Source of the DNA: JBBRWV01 sp038248985
GTDB taxonomy: Bacteria > Planctomycetota > Phycisphaerae > WQYP01
DNA length: 15,284 nucleotides
NCBI GenBank assembly: GCA_038248985.1
Contig: JBBRWV010000092.1
Location: 1 to 15,284 of the forward strand
Direction: 5' to 3'
The notes under the pieces were generated by a model that was given only the letters and a program-made list of their open reading frames with translations, ran no database searches and was not told the origin of the DNA. The position numbers and the translations under genes are program-made. Shown piece after piece: positions 7,251 through 13,489 of the stretch (position 1 is its first letter; each line of letters starts with the position of its first letter).

Positions 7251-7910
7251 ATGCCCAACGTAAATGCCGTCCTCGCCCAGGAAATTACCCGCCTCGCCAA
7301 ACGCGTCTTCAAAAGCACCGCCTCCACCACCAAAAAACTCGTCACCGGACACCGCCGCGACCTCGCCGCCCTCAAACGCCAGGTCGCGCAACTCACCAAA
7401 ACCGTCTCCTTCCTCGAAAAACAGGAAAAAAAACGCTCCACCGATCTCCCCCAAGTTGACGCCTCCGATGCCATGCGCTTCCGCCGCGATGGACTCAAAA
7501 CCCACCGCGCCAAACTCGGGCTCTCCGCCGACAACTACGGCAAACTCGCCGGCGTCTCCGGCCTCTCCATCTACGCCTGGGAAGCCGGACGCTCCAAACC
7601 ACGCCAACTCCAAGTCGCCAAACTCGCCACCGTCCGCGGCATCGGCAAACGCGAAGCCAAAGAACGCCTCCACCTCCTCGGCGTCGCCGGTGAACTCCGC
7701 TCCCGCACCCGCTACACCCAAACCGCCGAAGAATTCGTCACCTCACTCGTCAAATCAAAAAAAACCCTCACCAGCGCCCAGATCAACGACGCCTGGAAAA
7801 AAAGCGGCCGCCTCAGCAATGCCGACAACACCCTCAGCCGCATGGTCTCCCTCAAAACTCTCGCCCGCACCAAGCTCGAAGGCCAACGCGGCAGCACCTA
7901 CAGCCTCTGA
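7251..7910 (+). CDS. Three-part DNA-binding protein: coiled coil, XRE-type HTH, C-terminal winged-helix-like part
   Basis: 219 residues. The start at 7251 is set by AGGAG (7239-7243), 7 bases upstream. Residues 1-65 are basic and heptad-like (ALKRQVAQLTKTVSFLEKQEK), a likely coiled-coil dimerisation arm. Residues 77-125 form an XRE/lambda-repressor-type helix-turn-helix: RAKLGLSADNYGKLAGVSG, then LSIYAWEAGRSKPR, with the typical 'W E . G . S . P R' end. Residues ~158-219 (AEEFVTSLVK, then SAQINDAWKKSGR and DNTLSRMVSLK) look like a second small winged-helix or AT-hook-free DNA-binding module ending in GSTYSL. The whole protein is Lys/Arg-rich. The role is probably local transcription regulation or nucleoid binding. 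The inverted repeats upstream suggest self-regulation. It is not adjacent to any toxin partner that I can recognise. Confident of DNA binding, unsure of the target. Confidence 0.7.
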   Translation: MPNVNAVLAQEITRLAKRVFKSTASTTKKLVTGHRRDLAALKRQVAQLTKTVSFLEKQEKKRSTDLPQVDASDAMRFRRDGLKTHRAKLGLSADNYGKLAGVSGLSIYAWEAGRSKPRQLQVAKLATVRGIGKREAKERLHLLGVAGELRSRTRYTQTAEEFVTSLVKSKKTLTSAQINDAWKKSGRLSNADNTLSRMVSLKTLARTKLEGQRGSTYSL

Positions 7911-7998
7911 TTAACACCCCCCGAATCCAGCGTGAATGCTAAAAAAACTGGGCATTTGCGCCTCATTGATAAAAAAATTCGATTCCCCTCCCCAACGC

Positions 7999-8028
7999 TT
8001 CGACTCCGACTTCCCATCGGTATATAGT
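7999..8028 (+). promoter_or_regulatory. Candidate promoter for the gene at 8080
   Basis: TTCGAC (7999-8004), then TATATA (8021-8026) at 16 bases, or TATAGT (8023-8028) at 18 bases. The sequence TATATAGT stands out in GC-rich DNA. Transcription would begin near 8033-8035, with GGAGG at 8070-8074 serving the ATG at 8080. Confidence 0.5.
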
Positions 8029-8079
8029 GGCGCACTCGCATAATTTCTCGCAGTATTACTCCATCTTACGGAGGCGCCC

Positions 8080-8523
8080 ATGCGAAAAAATGCGCACCAC
8101 AAATTCGCCCCACCCCTCGCTTCCCTCCTCTGCCTCCTCCCTTCACTCCTCTCCCTCGCGCTCACTTCCCCGGTGCCTGCCGCCACGCCGACTCCCCAGC
8201 TTGTCACCTCCGCCGAAGTCGATGCCGCCATCGAACTCGCTAAAAAATACCTCTACACCCAGCAAAACAAACAAGGCCACTGGGAATCCGCCGCCGAACC
8301 CCCTGCCTTCAAAAACTCCCGCAACATCGACGGCCAATGGGGCGGACGCACCGCCCTCGCCGTCTACGCCCTCCTCTCCTCCGGCGAAAGTTTCCGCGAC
8401 ACCAAACTCACACCCGCCATCGAATTCCTCAAAAAAACCGACATGCACGGCACCTACTCCCTCCCCTCCGCCACCACCTCTCCCGCCCCGGCCCCGACGA
8501 CAAAACCGGCCTCCAAAAAATAA
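8080..8523 (+). CDS. Secreted squalene-cyclase/prenyltransferase-barrel-like protein, truncated
   Basis: 147 residues behind a strong GGAGG (8070-8074) and a signal peptide (hydrophobic 11-30, cleavage near PAA at 33-35). Residues 43-127 match the first repeat unit of the alpha/alpha-barrel family found in many exported planctomycete proteins: AIELAKKYLYTQQNKQGHWE, then GGRTALAVYALLSSGE, TPAIEFLKKTD and GTYSL. Family members normally run to 350 residues or more with several such repeats. Here the similarity stops at ~127 and is replaced by a Ser/Ala/Pro/Thr/Lys tail ending at 147, 50 bases before the next gene. This indicates an internal deletion or a frameshift rather than a full barrel. A single helical-hairpin repeat is unlikely to be an enzyme. 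A pseudogene call is reasonable, although signal, ribosome site and promoter are intact. Confidence 0.6.
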   Translation: MRKNAHHKFAPPLASLLCLLPSLLSLALTSPVPAATPTPQLVTSAEVDAAIELAKKYLYTQQNKQGHWESAAEPPAFKNSRNIDGQWGGRTALAVYALLSSGESFRDTKLTPAIEFLKKTDMHGTYSLPSATTSPAPAPTTKPASKK

Positions 8524-8573
8524 CTGCGGCGGCGCTCGCAGCCGTCTCCCCCTCCTGCTGGAAACCTGACGCC

Positions 8574-9017
8574 ATGGCCGCACACATGACCCACCCACAG
8601 CTCGTCAGCTACAAGGGCGTCTATATCCGCCAGCTCCGCGCCAGCCCCCAAATCCTCCGAGACGCCCTCCGCCACGTCTCCCCCCAACAACTCGAAGCCA
8701 CTCCCATCCCCGGCAAATGGTCCACCCGCCACTGCGTCGAGCACATCGTCCTGGTATCCCTCGGCTGGTCCAACATCTTCTATGAAGCCATCGAAGACGC
8801 CCTCGACGTCCACGAACGCAACAACCTCCGCCTCGCCGACTTCCTCGCCAACCTCCCCCCCCTCGATTGGACCCGCAAATTTCCCCCCGTCCAGTGGCTC
8901 ACCACCCCCTTGGAAATCCGCGACCACCTCCACTGGGGCGTCATCGGCCACCTTTATCACCATCTCCTATTCATCGCCCAAAAACGCGCCGCCCTCGGGC
9001 TGTCGCCTGGCGATTAA
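8574..9017 (+). CDS. DinB-fold metal-binding protein
   Basis: 147 residues in the DinB/YfiT four-helix-bundle superfamily, whose members bind a divalent metal through three histidines and often act as thiol transferases or stress proteins; the activity here is unknown. The signature start is visible (LRHVSPQQLEATPIPGKWST, residues 32-51), followed by HCVEH (His53, His57) and, in the last helix, GHLYHHL with His126, His129 and His130, the expected metal ligands. ATG 8574 is used; ATG 8586 (MTHPQLV) is an alternative, and neither has a strong ribosome site (GGAAA lies ~10 bases before the first). It begins 50 bases after the truncated barrel gene, so may be read from the promoter near 8021. Length is typical of the family. 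Confidence 0.75.
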   Translation: MAAHMTHPQLVSYKGVYIRQLRASPQILRDALRHVSPQQLEATPIPGKWSTRHCVEHIVLVSLGWSNIFYEAIEDALDVHERNNLRLADFLANLPPLDWTRKFPPVQWLTTPLEIRDHLHWGVIGHLYHHLLFIAQKRAALGLSPGD

Positions 9018-9057
9018 ACCCGCCCTCGACCCCTGCTGCACCATTCGCCATTTATCA

Positions 9058-9086
9058 TTCATTATTCCCCCGACGGCCTCTATAAT
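9058..9086 (+). promoter_or_regulatory. Candidate promoter for the cbiX-type gene
   Basis: A perfect TATAAT (9081-9086) lies 17 bases after TTCATT (9058-9063), a weak -35. The 111-base gap before the chelatase gene is AT-richer here. Transcription would start near 9093, followed by AAAAGG (9116-9121) as ribosome site. Confidence 0.5.
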
Positions 9087-9128
9087 ACTCCCGCCACGCA
9101 CCGCTTCCATTCTGCAAAAGGCCCCCGC

Positions 9129-9581
9129 ATGATCCAACTCCCTAACCAAACCCTCGGCATCATCCTCGTCGATCACGGCTCCAAACGCGCCGCCGCCAAT
9201 GACATGCTCTTCGACGTAGTCACCCTCTTCAAACGGGTCGCCCGTTGCCCCATCGTCGAACCCGCCCACATGGAACTCGCCGATCCCTCCATCGCCCACG
9301 CCTTCGAACGCTGCGTCGCCCAGGGCGCCAACTTCATCCTCGTCCACCCCTACTTCCTCTCCCCCGGCCGACACTCCACCACCGACATCCCCAACCTCGT
9401 CGCCGCCGCCGCCGCCCTCCACCCCGGCATCCAGTCCCACGTCACCCAACCCCTCGGCCTCGACGAAAAAATAGCCCAACTCATCCTCCAACGCGTCGAA
9501 GACTGCGCCCACAACAACTACCAATGCGAAACCTGCAACCTCCGCCAAACCTGCACCGCCCTCCCTCCCACCACGACCTGA
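9129..9581 (+). CDS. cbiX: CbiX/SirB-type sirohydrochlorin chelatase with Cys4 tail
   Basis: 150 residues. Short CbiX/SirB enzymes insert cobalt or iron into sirohydrochlorin, serving cobalamin or siroheme synthesis in the cytoplasm. The family motifs are GIILVDHGSK with the metal-site His16, VEPAHMELADPSI (43-55, Glu44 and Glu49), and HPYFLSPGRH with His73 and His82. The single ~115-residue chelatase domain fits CbiXS-size proteins, which dimerise. A tail of ~30 residues follows with four cysteines: Cys126-x6-Cys133-x2-Cys136-x5-Cys142, a likely Fe-S or metal site (plant SirB is known to carry a Fe-S cluster; equivalence here is inference). AAAAGG precedes the ATG by 7 bases and a TATAAT promoter lies upstream. 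No other siroheme or cobalamin gene is in the window, so metal preference cannot be told from context. Confidence 0.8.
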   Translation: MIQLPNQTLGIILVDHGSKRAAANDMLFDVVTLFKRVARCPIVEPAHMELADPSIAHAFERCVAQGANFILVHPYFLSPGRHSTTDIPNLVAAAAALHPGIQSHVTQPLGLDEKIAQLILQRVEDCAHNNYQCETCNLRQTCTALPPTTT

Positions 9582-9655
9582 CGCCCCCCAATTGCCGCAC
9601 CCCCGCTTTTCGTGTCTACTACCCCTTTCCCGGAAGTCCGCAAAGGTGCCGCACG

Positions 9656-10480
9656 GTGTCACTCGATCTCATCGATCCCTATCCCTGGTTCGTCAACAAA
9701 CCCATTGACCTCAAGGTCAACGATCAACCCATCCACGTCCGCATCACCGCCTCCCAATGGACCGATTTCTGGCGCCCCTTCCTCGCCCGCCTCCTCGAAA
9801 TGTGGAAAAACGCCTACCCCAAACGCTTCATCGTCGCTATCGCTGGCCCCCCCGGCTCCGGCAAATCCGTCTTCTCCGAACAACTCCAATGGCTCGTCAC
9901 CAAAGGCTTCTTCCACAAAAAAGCCGCCTCCCACACCCTCCCCATGGACGGCTTCCACTACTCCAATGACTACCTCGAATCCCACAAACGCAAACTCCCC
10001 GACGGCTCCGAAATCCCCCTCGCCTGGGTCAAAGGACAGCCCGACACCATCGACATCCCCTCCCTCCGCCGCCACCTCGAACTCCTCATCCAACGCCCCG
10101 CCGAAGTCGCCTGGCCCGGCTATTCCCGCTACACCCACGACATCCTCCCCCACCTCTACCGCATCCATGAACCCGCCAACCTCCTCTTCGTCGAAGGCAA
10201 CTACCTCCTCCTCAACGCCGGTCCCTTCAAAGGCATCACCTCCTTCTTCGATCTCAAAATCTACCTCGACGCCCCCGCCGCCGGCGTCCTCTCCAACCTC
10301 ATGGACCGCCACATGCGAGGCGGAAAATCCGTCGAACAAGCCAAAGAATGGGTCAAACGCATCGACCTCCCCAACGCCCGCATCGCCGAAAGCACCCGCG
10401 CTAACGCCGACCTCATCATCGAACGCAACATCGAAAGCGAAATCTCCGCCATGCACTGGCGCCCCAACCCCATCCCTTGA
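9656..10480 (+). CDS. P-loop nucleoside/pantothenate-kinase-like protein
   Basis: 274 residues, starting at GTG 9656 with AAAGG about 8 bases upstream. The reading continues open further upstream, but there it only shadows the chelatase gene. Walker A is GPPGSGKS at 64-71. The PMDGFHYSNDYL segment (96-107) is the 'D-G-F-H' substrate motif of the pantothenate kinase / uridine kinase / phosphoribulokinase group. VEGNYLLL (179-186) is the following strand, and DRHMRGGKS (217-225) looks like the lid. These features fit the 'nucleoside/nucleotide kinase family' related to E. coli YggC, often found with sugar transport genes. The substrate is unknown; a sugar, nucleoside or pantothenate is possible. 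It lies 74 bases after the chelatase gene and may be co-transcribed. Its stop is only 9 bases from the stop of the convergent regulator gene, with no room for a separate terminator. Confidence 0.8.
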   Translation: MSLDLIDPYPWFVNKPIDLKVNDQPIHVRITASQWTDFWRPFLARLLEMWKNAYPKRFIVAIAGPPGSGKSVFSEQLQWLVTKGFFHKKAASHTLPMDGFHYSNDYLESHKRKLPDGSEIPLAWVKGQPDTIDIPSLRRHLELLIQRPAEVAWPGYSRYTHDILPHLYRIHEPANLLFVEGNYLLLNAGPFKGITSFFDLKIYLDAPAAGVLSNLMDRHMRGGKSVEQAKEWVKRIDLPNARIAESTRANADLIIERNIESEISAMHWRPNPIP

Positions 10481-10489
10481 CCCCCTCCC

Positions 10490-11494
10490 TCATGGCGCCA
10501 AAAAAGAATCCGCCAAACTCCGCACCGTCTCCGTCCCCGTATACACCCGCTTCCGCTCCACACCTATCGTCCAAATATTATCCCCGCCCACCCCCACGTT
10601 CGGCGTCGTCTCCCACGACACCGACTTATCCCCCCGCACCACATAGTTCCCCCGCAATTGATGATTCCATGAATTCGCCGCCGGATCTTCCACCGCCTTG
10701 CTCCCAAACAACGGATTCCGATCGGCCAGGATAATCGTGCTCCGCTTCCCATCCATCCGCGGTCGTTCGGCCCCAAACATGTTCACGTACGAATACCCCC
10801 GCACTTCCTCCGGCACATCCCCCAAACTCAAATCCACCTTCGTCCCCCCACTCGTCCTACCCGGACACATCAACCGCTCGCTCCCCATGTAACTCGCATT
10901 CACCAACGGCAGCAAATTCGCCGCGTTCGAATACGAGCCCGCCACCCCCGACGTCGGCCGATACCCCGGCCCCCGCGGCATCCAGTTCCCATCCGCCGGC
11001 ACCGCCACACTCGGCAACGCCCCGCTGAAATCCGCCGCATACATCCCTAACGCATTCGACACCAATCCCAAATTGCCCGCACACGCCTCCCGCTGCGCGG
11101 ACAACCGCGCCGTCTGAATCATCGGCACCATCACCGCCGCCAATATGCACGCCGCCACCAACCCCGCGCTCGCCTCCCGCCAATAACGCCGCATCCACCC
11201 CACCGGCACCCGCTCCTCCCCGCTCCCCGCCGCCACCGGCCCGTGCGCCTTCCCCGAAATCTTCATCCGCTCACTCTGCACCGCCCCCAACGTCTTCTCC
11301 AGCAAACCCGCCGGCACCCCTTCCGCACAACCTGCCCGCACCGCACCCGCCCATGCCCGCACCCGCGCCCCCCGCGCCTCTTCCCCCGCCTTCCCTTCCA
11401 CCATCGCATCCACCGCCGCCGCGTCTTCCGCGCACAGCATCACCGGATGCTTCTCCTCCCCGCTCATGTCCCCAACTCTTTTTTCATCGCTCAT
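10490..11494 (-). CDS. Anti-sigma-like membrane protein with pseudopilin-type (H-x9-DG) domain
   Basis: 334 residues, second gene of the ECF sigma operon, 41 bases after it; ATG 11494 follows GGTGAG. Residues 1-105 are hydrophilic and cytoplasmic in a simple topology model. There is no HxxxCxxC zinc motif of classical ZAS anti-sigma factors; Cys21 and Cys56 are present. A membrane helix at ~108-126 runs directly into a pseudopilin-like stretch (ARLSAQREACAGNLGLVSNA, 129-148) of the kind seen in DUF1559/PulG-type planctomycete proteins. The C-terminal part has His278, nine residues, then Gly288-Asp289, close to the 'H-x9-DG' element. The pilin-type leader peptide (GFTLVE) is absent. The operon position and single helix make a membrane regulator of the sigma factor the most likely role, with the pilin-type domain outside as sensor. 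This role is inferred. The gene ends 9 bases from the convergent kinase gene. Confidence 0.65.
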   Translation of the reverse strand: MSDEKRVGDMSGEEKHPVMLCAEDAAAVDAMVEGKAGEEARGARVRAWAGAVRAGCAEGVPAGLLEKTLGAVQSERMKISGKAHGPVAAGSGEERVPVGWMRRYWREASAGLVAACILAAVMVPMIQTARLSAQREACAGNLGLVSNALGMYAADFSGALPSVAVPADGNWMPRGPGYRPTSGVAGSYSNAANLLPLVNASYMGSERLMCPGRTSGGTKVDLSLGDVPEEVRGYSYVNMFGAERPRMDGKRSTIILADRNPLFGSKAVEDPAANSWNHQLRGNYVVRGDKSVSWETTPNVGVGGDNIWTIGVERKRVYTGTETVRSLADSFLAP

Positions 11495-11535
11495 AACTCA
11501 CCAATCGTGCTTCAAAAAATTCGTCACCTGAATCG

Positions 11536-12138
11536 TCATCCCGGCTTCCCGCCCCGCGCCTCCTGCCGCTCACCAATCCCTCCATACGACTTCGCAAACA
11601 CCGCCACCGCCGAGTGCAAACGACTCTTCACCGTCCCCAGCGGAACCCCCAACGTCTCCGCCATCTCCTTGTAACTCATCTGCTGAAAAAAACTCAACAT
11701 CAGCACTTCCTTATATATGACCGCCATCTCCGACAGCACCTTCCGCACCGCCGCAATGTCCTCCTCCCCGCTCAACTCCATCGGCGGCGTCGGAACATCC
11801 GACGCCAGCAAATCCACCAACCCCGTCTCCCCTTCCTTCCCCATCGTCTGATCCAGCGACTGCGTATGCCGCCGTCCCGCCACCCGCAAATGATCCCGCG
11901 CCTTGTTCGCCGCTATCGTAAATAGCCACGGCCGAAACCGCCGCTCCGTGTCAAAACGCGCCGCGCTCCGATGCACCTGCACGAACGTTTCCTGAAACAA
12001 ATCCTCCGCCACGTTCTGATCGTTCACGTACCGATGCAAAAAGGCGTACAACTCCTGCTGATACCTCCGTATCAATTCCGCCAGCGCATCACCCCGCCCG
12101 CGACCGTAGTCCATCAAGAGCTGTTCATCCGTGAGCAA
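11536..12138 (-). CDS. ECF-family RNA polymerase sigma factor
   Basis: 200 residues with the two-domain ECF layout. Region 2 (~20-85) includes AEDLFQETFVQVHRSAARFD and FRPWLFTIAANKARDHLR. Region 4 (~130-185) includes YKEVLMLSFFQQMSYKEMAE and the HTH end LGVPLGTVKSRLHSA. The linker is ordinary, and no extra C-terminal domain is present beyond a short Gly/Arg tail. The start is taken as TTG at 12138 because the conserved N-terminal 'TDEQLL' follows immediately and AAAGGA lies 8 bases upstream; the first in-frame ATG (Met9) would remove that segment. An AAC-N16-CGT promoter stands just upstream, suggesting the factor transcribes its own operon. It is co-transcribed with the membrane regulator downstream. 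Confidence 0.9.
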   Translation of the reverse strand: MLTDEQLLMDYGRGRGDALAELIRRYQQELYAFLHRYVNDQNVAEDLFQETFVQVHRSAARFDTERRFRPWLFTIAANKARDHLRVAGRRHTQSLDQTMGKEGETGLVDLLASDVPTPPMELSGEEDIAAVRKVLSEMAVIYKEVLMLSFFQQMSYKEMAETLGVPLGTVKSRLHSAVAVFAKSYGGIGERQEARGGKPG

Positions 12139-12154
12139 CGCGCATGTCCTTTCC

Positions 12155-12180
12155 TATACGACAGCCATCCCCCAAGGTTC
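12155..12180 (-). promoter_or_regulatory. ECF-type promoter (GAACCTT ... CGTATA) of the sigma operon
   Basis: On the minus strand, GAACC (12180-12176) carries AAC at 12179-12177, then exactly 16 bases, then CGTATA (12160-12155). AAC at -35 and CGT at -10 with 16 bases between is the common signature of ECF-dependent promoters. The expected start is near 12148, only ~10 bases before the TTG start codon, so the ribosome site would lie at or across the 5' end of the transcript. Autoregulation is inferred. Confidence 0.7.
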
Positions 12181-12203
12181 AACCGTTTCGGCACATTCCC
12201 CGT
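12176..12203 (+). promoter_or_regulatory. Palindromic -35 with possible divergent ECF-type promoter
   Basis: GGTTCAACC (12176-12184) is a palindrome, so the same bases offer AAC to both strands. On the + strand, AAC (12181-12183) is followed after 17 bases by CGT (12201-12203), one base longer than the usual ECF spacing. It would read toward the aldo/keto reductase gene with a ~135-base leader. Weak evidence; recorded because of the symmetry. Confidence 0.25.
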
Positions 12204-12204
12204 C

Positions 12205-12343
12205 CCCTAACTTACGCCACCACCCCCCACCCCCGCAAGAACCCTCCCCCCCATTCGTTATCCCCTGACCCCCTCGCCGTTACCCCGTTACGCCCCTACC
12301 CCTTCACCGACCCCTGTCCCCTGACCCCTCCAAAGGACCCCCC
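12205..12343 (+). other. C-rich low-complexity leader before the aldo/keto reductase gene
   Basis: Nearly all pyrimidine on the + strand. CCCCTGACCCC occurs at 12262-12272 and 12318-12328, and GTTAC twice between them (imperfect short repeats). AAAGGA at its end is the ribosome site. No coding sequence or hairpin is supported. Confidence 0.5.
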
Positions 12344-13288
12344 ATGCAAACCCAACGCATCGGCAACTCCCCCCTCACCGCCGCTCGCCTCTCCTACGGC
12401 TGCATGCGCCTCCCCAACACCTGGAACCCCGCCGAAATCGGCCCCGCACAACTCCAACGCGCCCGCACCGCTCTCCTCGCCGCCTTCGAAAACGGCTACA
12501 CCCTCTTCGATCACGCCGATATCTACTGCCGCGGCATGTGCGAACAAATCTTCGGCGACGTCCTCAAATCCACCCCCTCCTTCAAACGCTCCGACTACCT
12601 CGTCGCCACCAAGTGCGGCATCCGCTTCCCCGACGACCCCGCCGGCACGCCCCACCGCTTCGATTTCTCCAAAGACCATATCCTCTGGTCCGCCGAACAA
12701 TCCCTCCGCCGCCTCAACATCGAAACCATCGACATCTACCAGCTCCACCGTCCCGACCTTCTCATGAACCCTCCTGAAATCGCCGAAGCCTTCTCCGCCC
12801 TCCACAAATCCGGCAAAGTCCGCTACTTCGGCGTCAGCAACTTCTCCCCCTCCTTCGTCTCCTGCCTCCAGGCCGCACTCCCCTTCCCCCTCCTCGTCAA
12901 CCAAGTCGAAATCCACCTCGGACGCCTCGACTGCTTCACCGACGGCACCCTCGACCAATGCCTCGAACGCCACATCACCCCACTCTCCTGGAGCCCCCTC
13001 GCCGGCGGCTGGCTCGGCACCGGCGGAAAAATCCACGCAACCCACCCCCATGCCCAACACCACCTCGCCATCCAGAAAACCCTCGACGAAATCGCCGCCA
13101 ACTACCGCGTCTCCCGCTCCGTCCTCGCCCTCGCCTGGCTCCTCAAACACCCCAGCGGCATCATCCCCATCGTCGGCAGTTGCAACCCCGAACATATCAA
13201 AGACGCCACCCTAGCCGACTCCCTCACCCTCACCCGCGAAGACTGGTACCGCCTCCTGGTCGCCGCAAGAGGCACCAAACTCCCGTGA
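12344..13288 (+). CDS. Aldo/keto reductase
   Basis: 314 residues, NAD(P)H-dependent TIM-barrel oxidoreductase acting in the cytoplasm; the substrate is probably an aldehyde or ketone but not identifiable here. The catalytic tetrad is visible: Asp56 and Tyr61 in FDHADIY, Lys90 in VATKCGI, His135 in YQLHRPD. The second half has YFGVSNFSP (835-type strand, residues ~165-173), LLVNQVEIHLGRLD and the cofactor end IIPIVGSCNPEHIKDA, close to the YdhF-type subgroup. AAGGA stands 6 bases before the ATG. Length is normal. It is transcribed divergently from the ECF sigma operon across 205 bases and convergently with modB. Codon use is strongly NNC-biased like the other + strand genes. Confidence 0.92.
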   Translation: MQTQRIGNSPLTAARLSYGCMRLPNTWNPAEIGPAQLQRARTALLAAFENGYTLFDHADIYCRGMCEQIFGDVLKSTPSFKRSDYLVATKCGIRFPDDPAGTPHRFDFSKDHILWSAEQSLRRLNIETIDIYQLHRPDLLMNPPEIAEAFSALHKSGKVRYFGVSNFSPSFVSCLQAALPFPLLVNQVEIHLGRLDCFTDGTLDQCLERHITPLSWSPLAGGWLGTGGKIHATHPHAQHHLAIQKTLDEIAANYRVSRSVLALAWLLKHPSGIIPIVGSCNPEHIKDATLADSLTLTREDWYRLLVAARGTKLP

Positions 13289-13489
13289 TCCCTCTCCAAC
13301 TCGCCCGAATCGAACGGCCCCCCAAAAACTCTCGCTTCGCCCGTTGCCCGCGCCGTAACTTGCTGTGTCGCGCTCCTTTCATACGCCCGCAAATCGCGCC
13401 CGAAAACCATCCTCCCTCCCCACCCAAATCAAACCCAAATTTCGTGTCTTTTGGGTCTTTCGTGGCCCTTTAGCGTCGCGTACCTCCTC
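13289..13489. other. Convergent gap between aldo/keto reductase and modB
   Basis: 201 bases with no supported gene and in particular no modC. It contains a T/G-rich stretch at 13439-13465 in which short 'TTCGTG/TTTCGTG' units repeat, of a kind seen in intergenic DNA of this group (from memory), and the inverted repeat at 13433-13456. Confidence 0.5.
13433..13456. terminator. Inverted repeat between convergent genes, weak terminator
   Basis: ACCCAAA (13433-13439) pairs with TTTGGGT (13450-13456) across a 10-base loop. On the + strand it is followed by CTTT, on the minus strand by TTTGATTTGGG. Its position between two converging genes suits a shared terminator, but the stem is short. Confidence 0.35.

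Noticed and set aside
7913..7933. AAC-N15-CGT after the HTH gene as another ECF promoter
   Set aside because: Spacing is one short, no gene begins at a sensible distance, and a better promoter (TATATAGT at 8021) serves the gene at 8080.
9612..10646. + strand open frame of 344 codons overlapping the kinase
   Set aside because: Ser/Pro/Thr-rich shadow in another frame; the kinase frame carries Walker A and DGFH motifs.
12205..12343. CRISPR-like or tandem repeat array
   Set aside because: Only two short imperfect copies of CCCCTGACCCC in a pyrimidine-rich stretch; no regular spacing.
13300..13325. tRNA-like T-arm sequence on the minus strand (GTTCGATTC)
   Set aside because: No acceptor, D-arm or anticodon stem could be placed around it.
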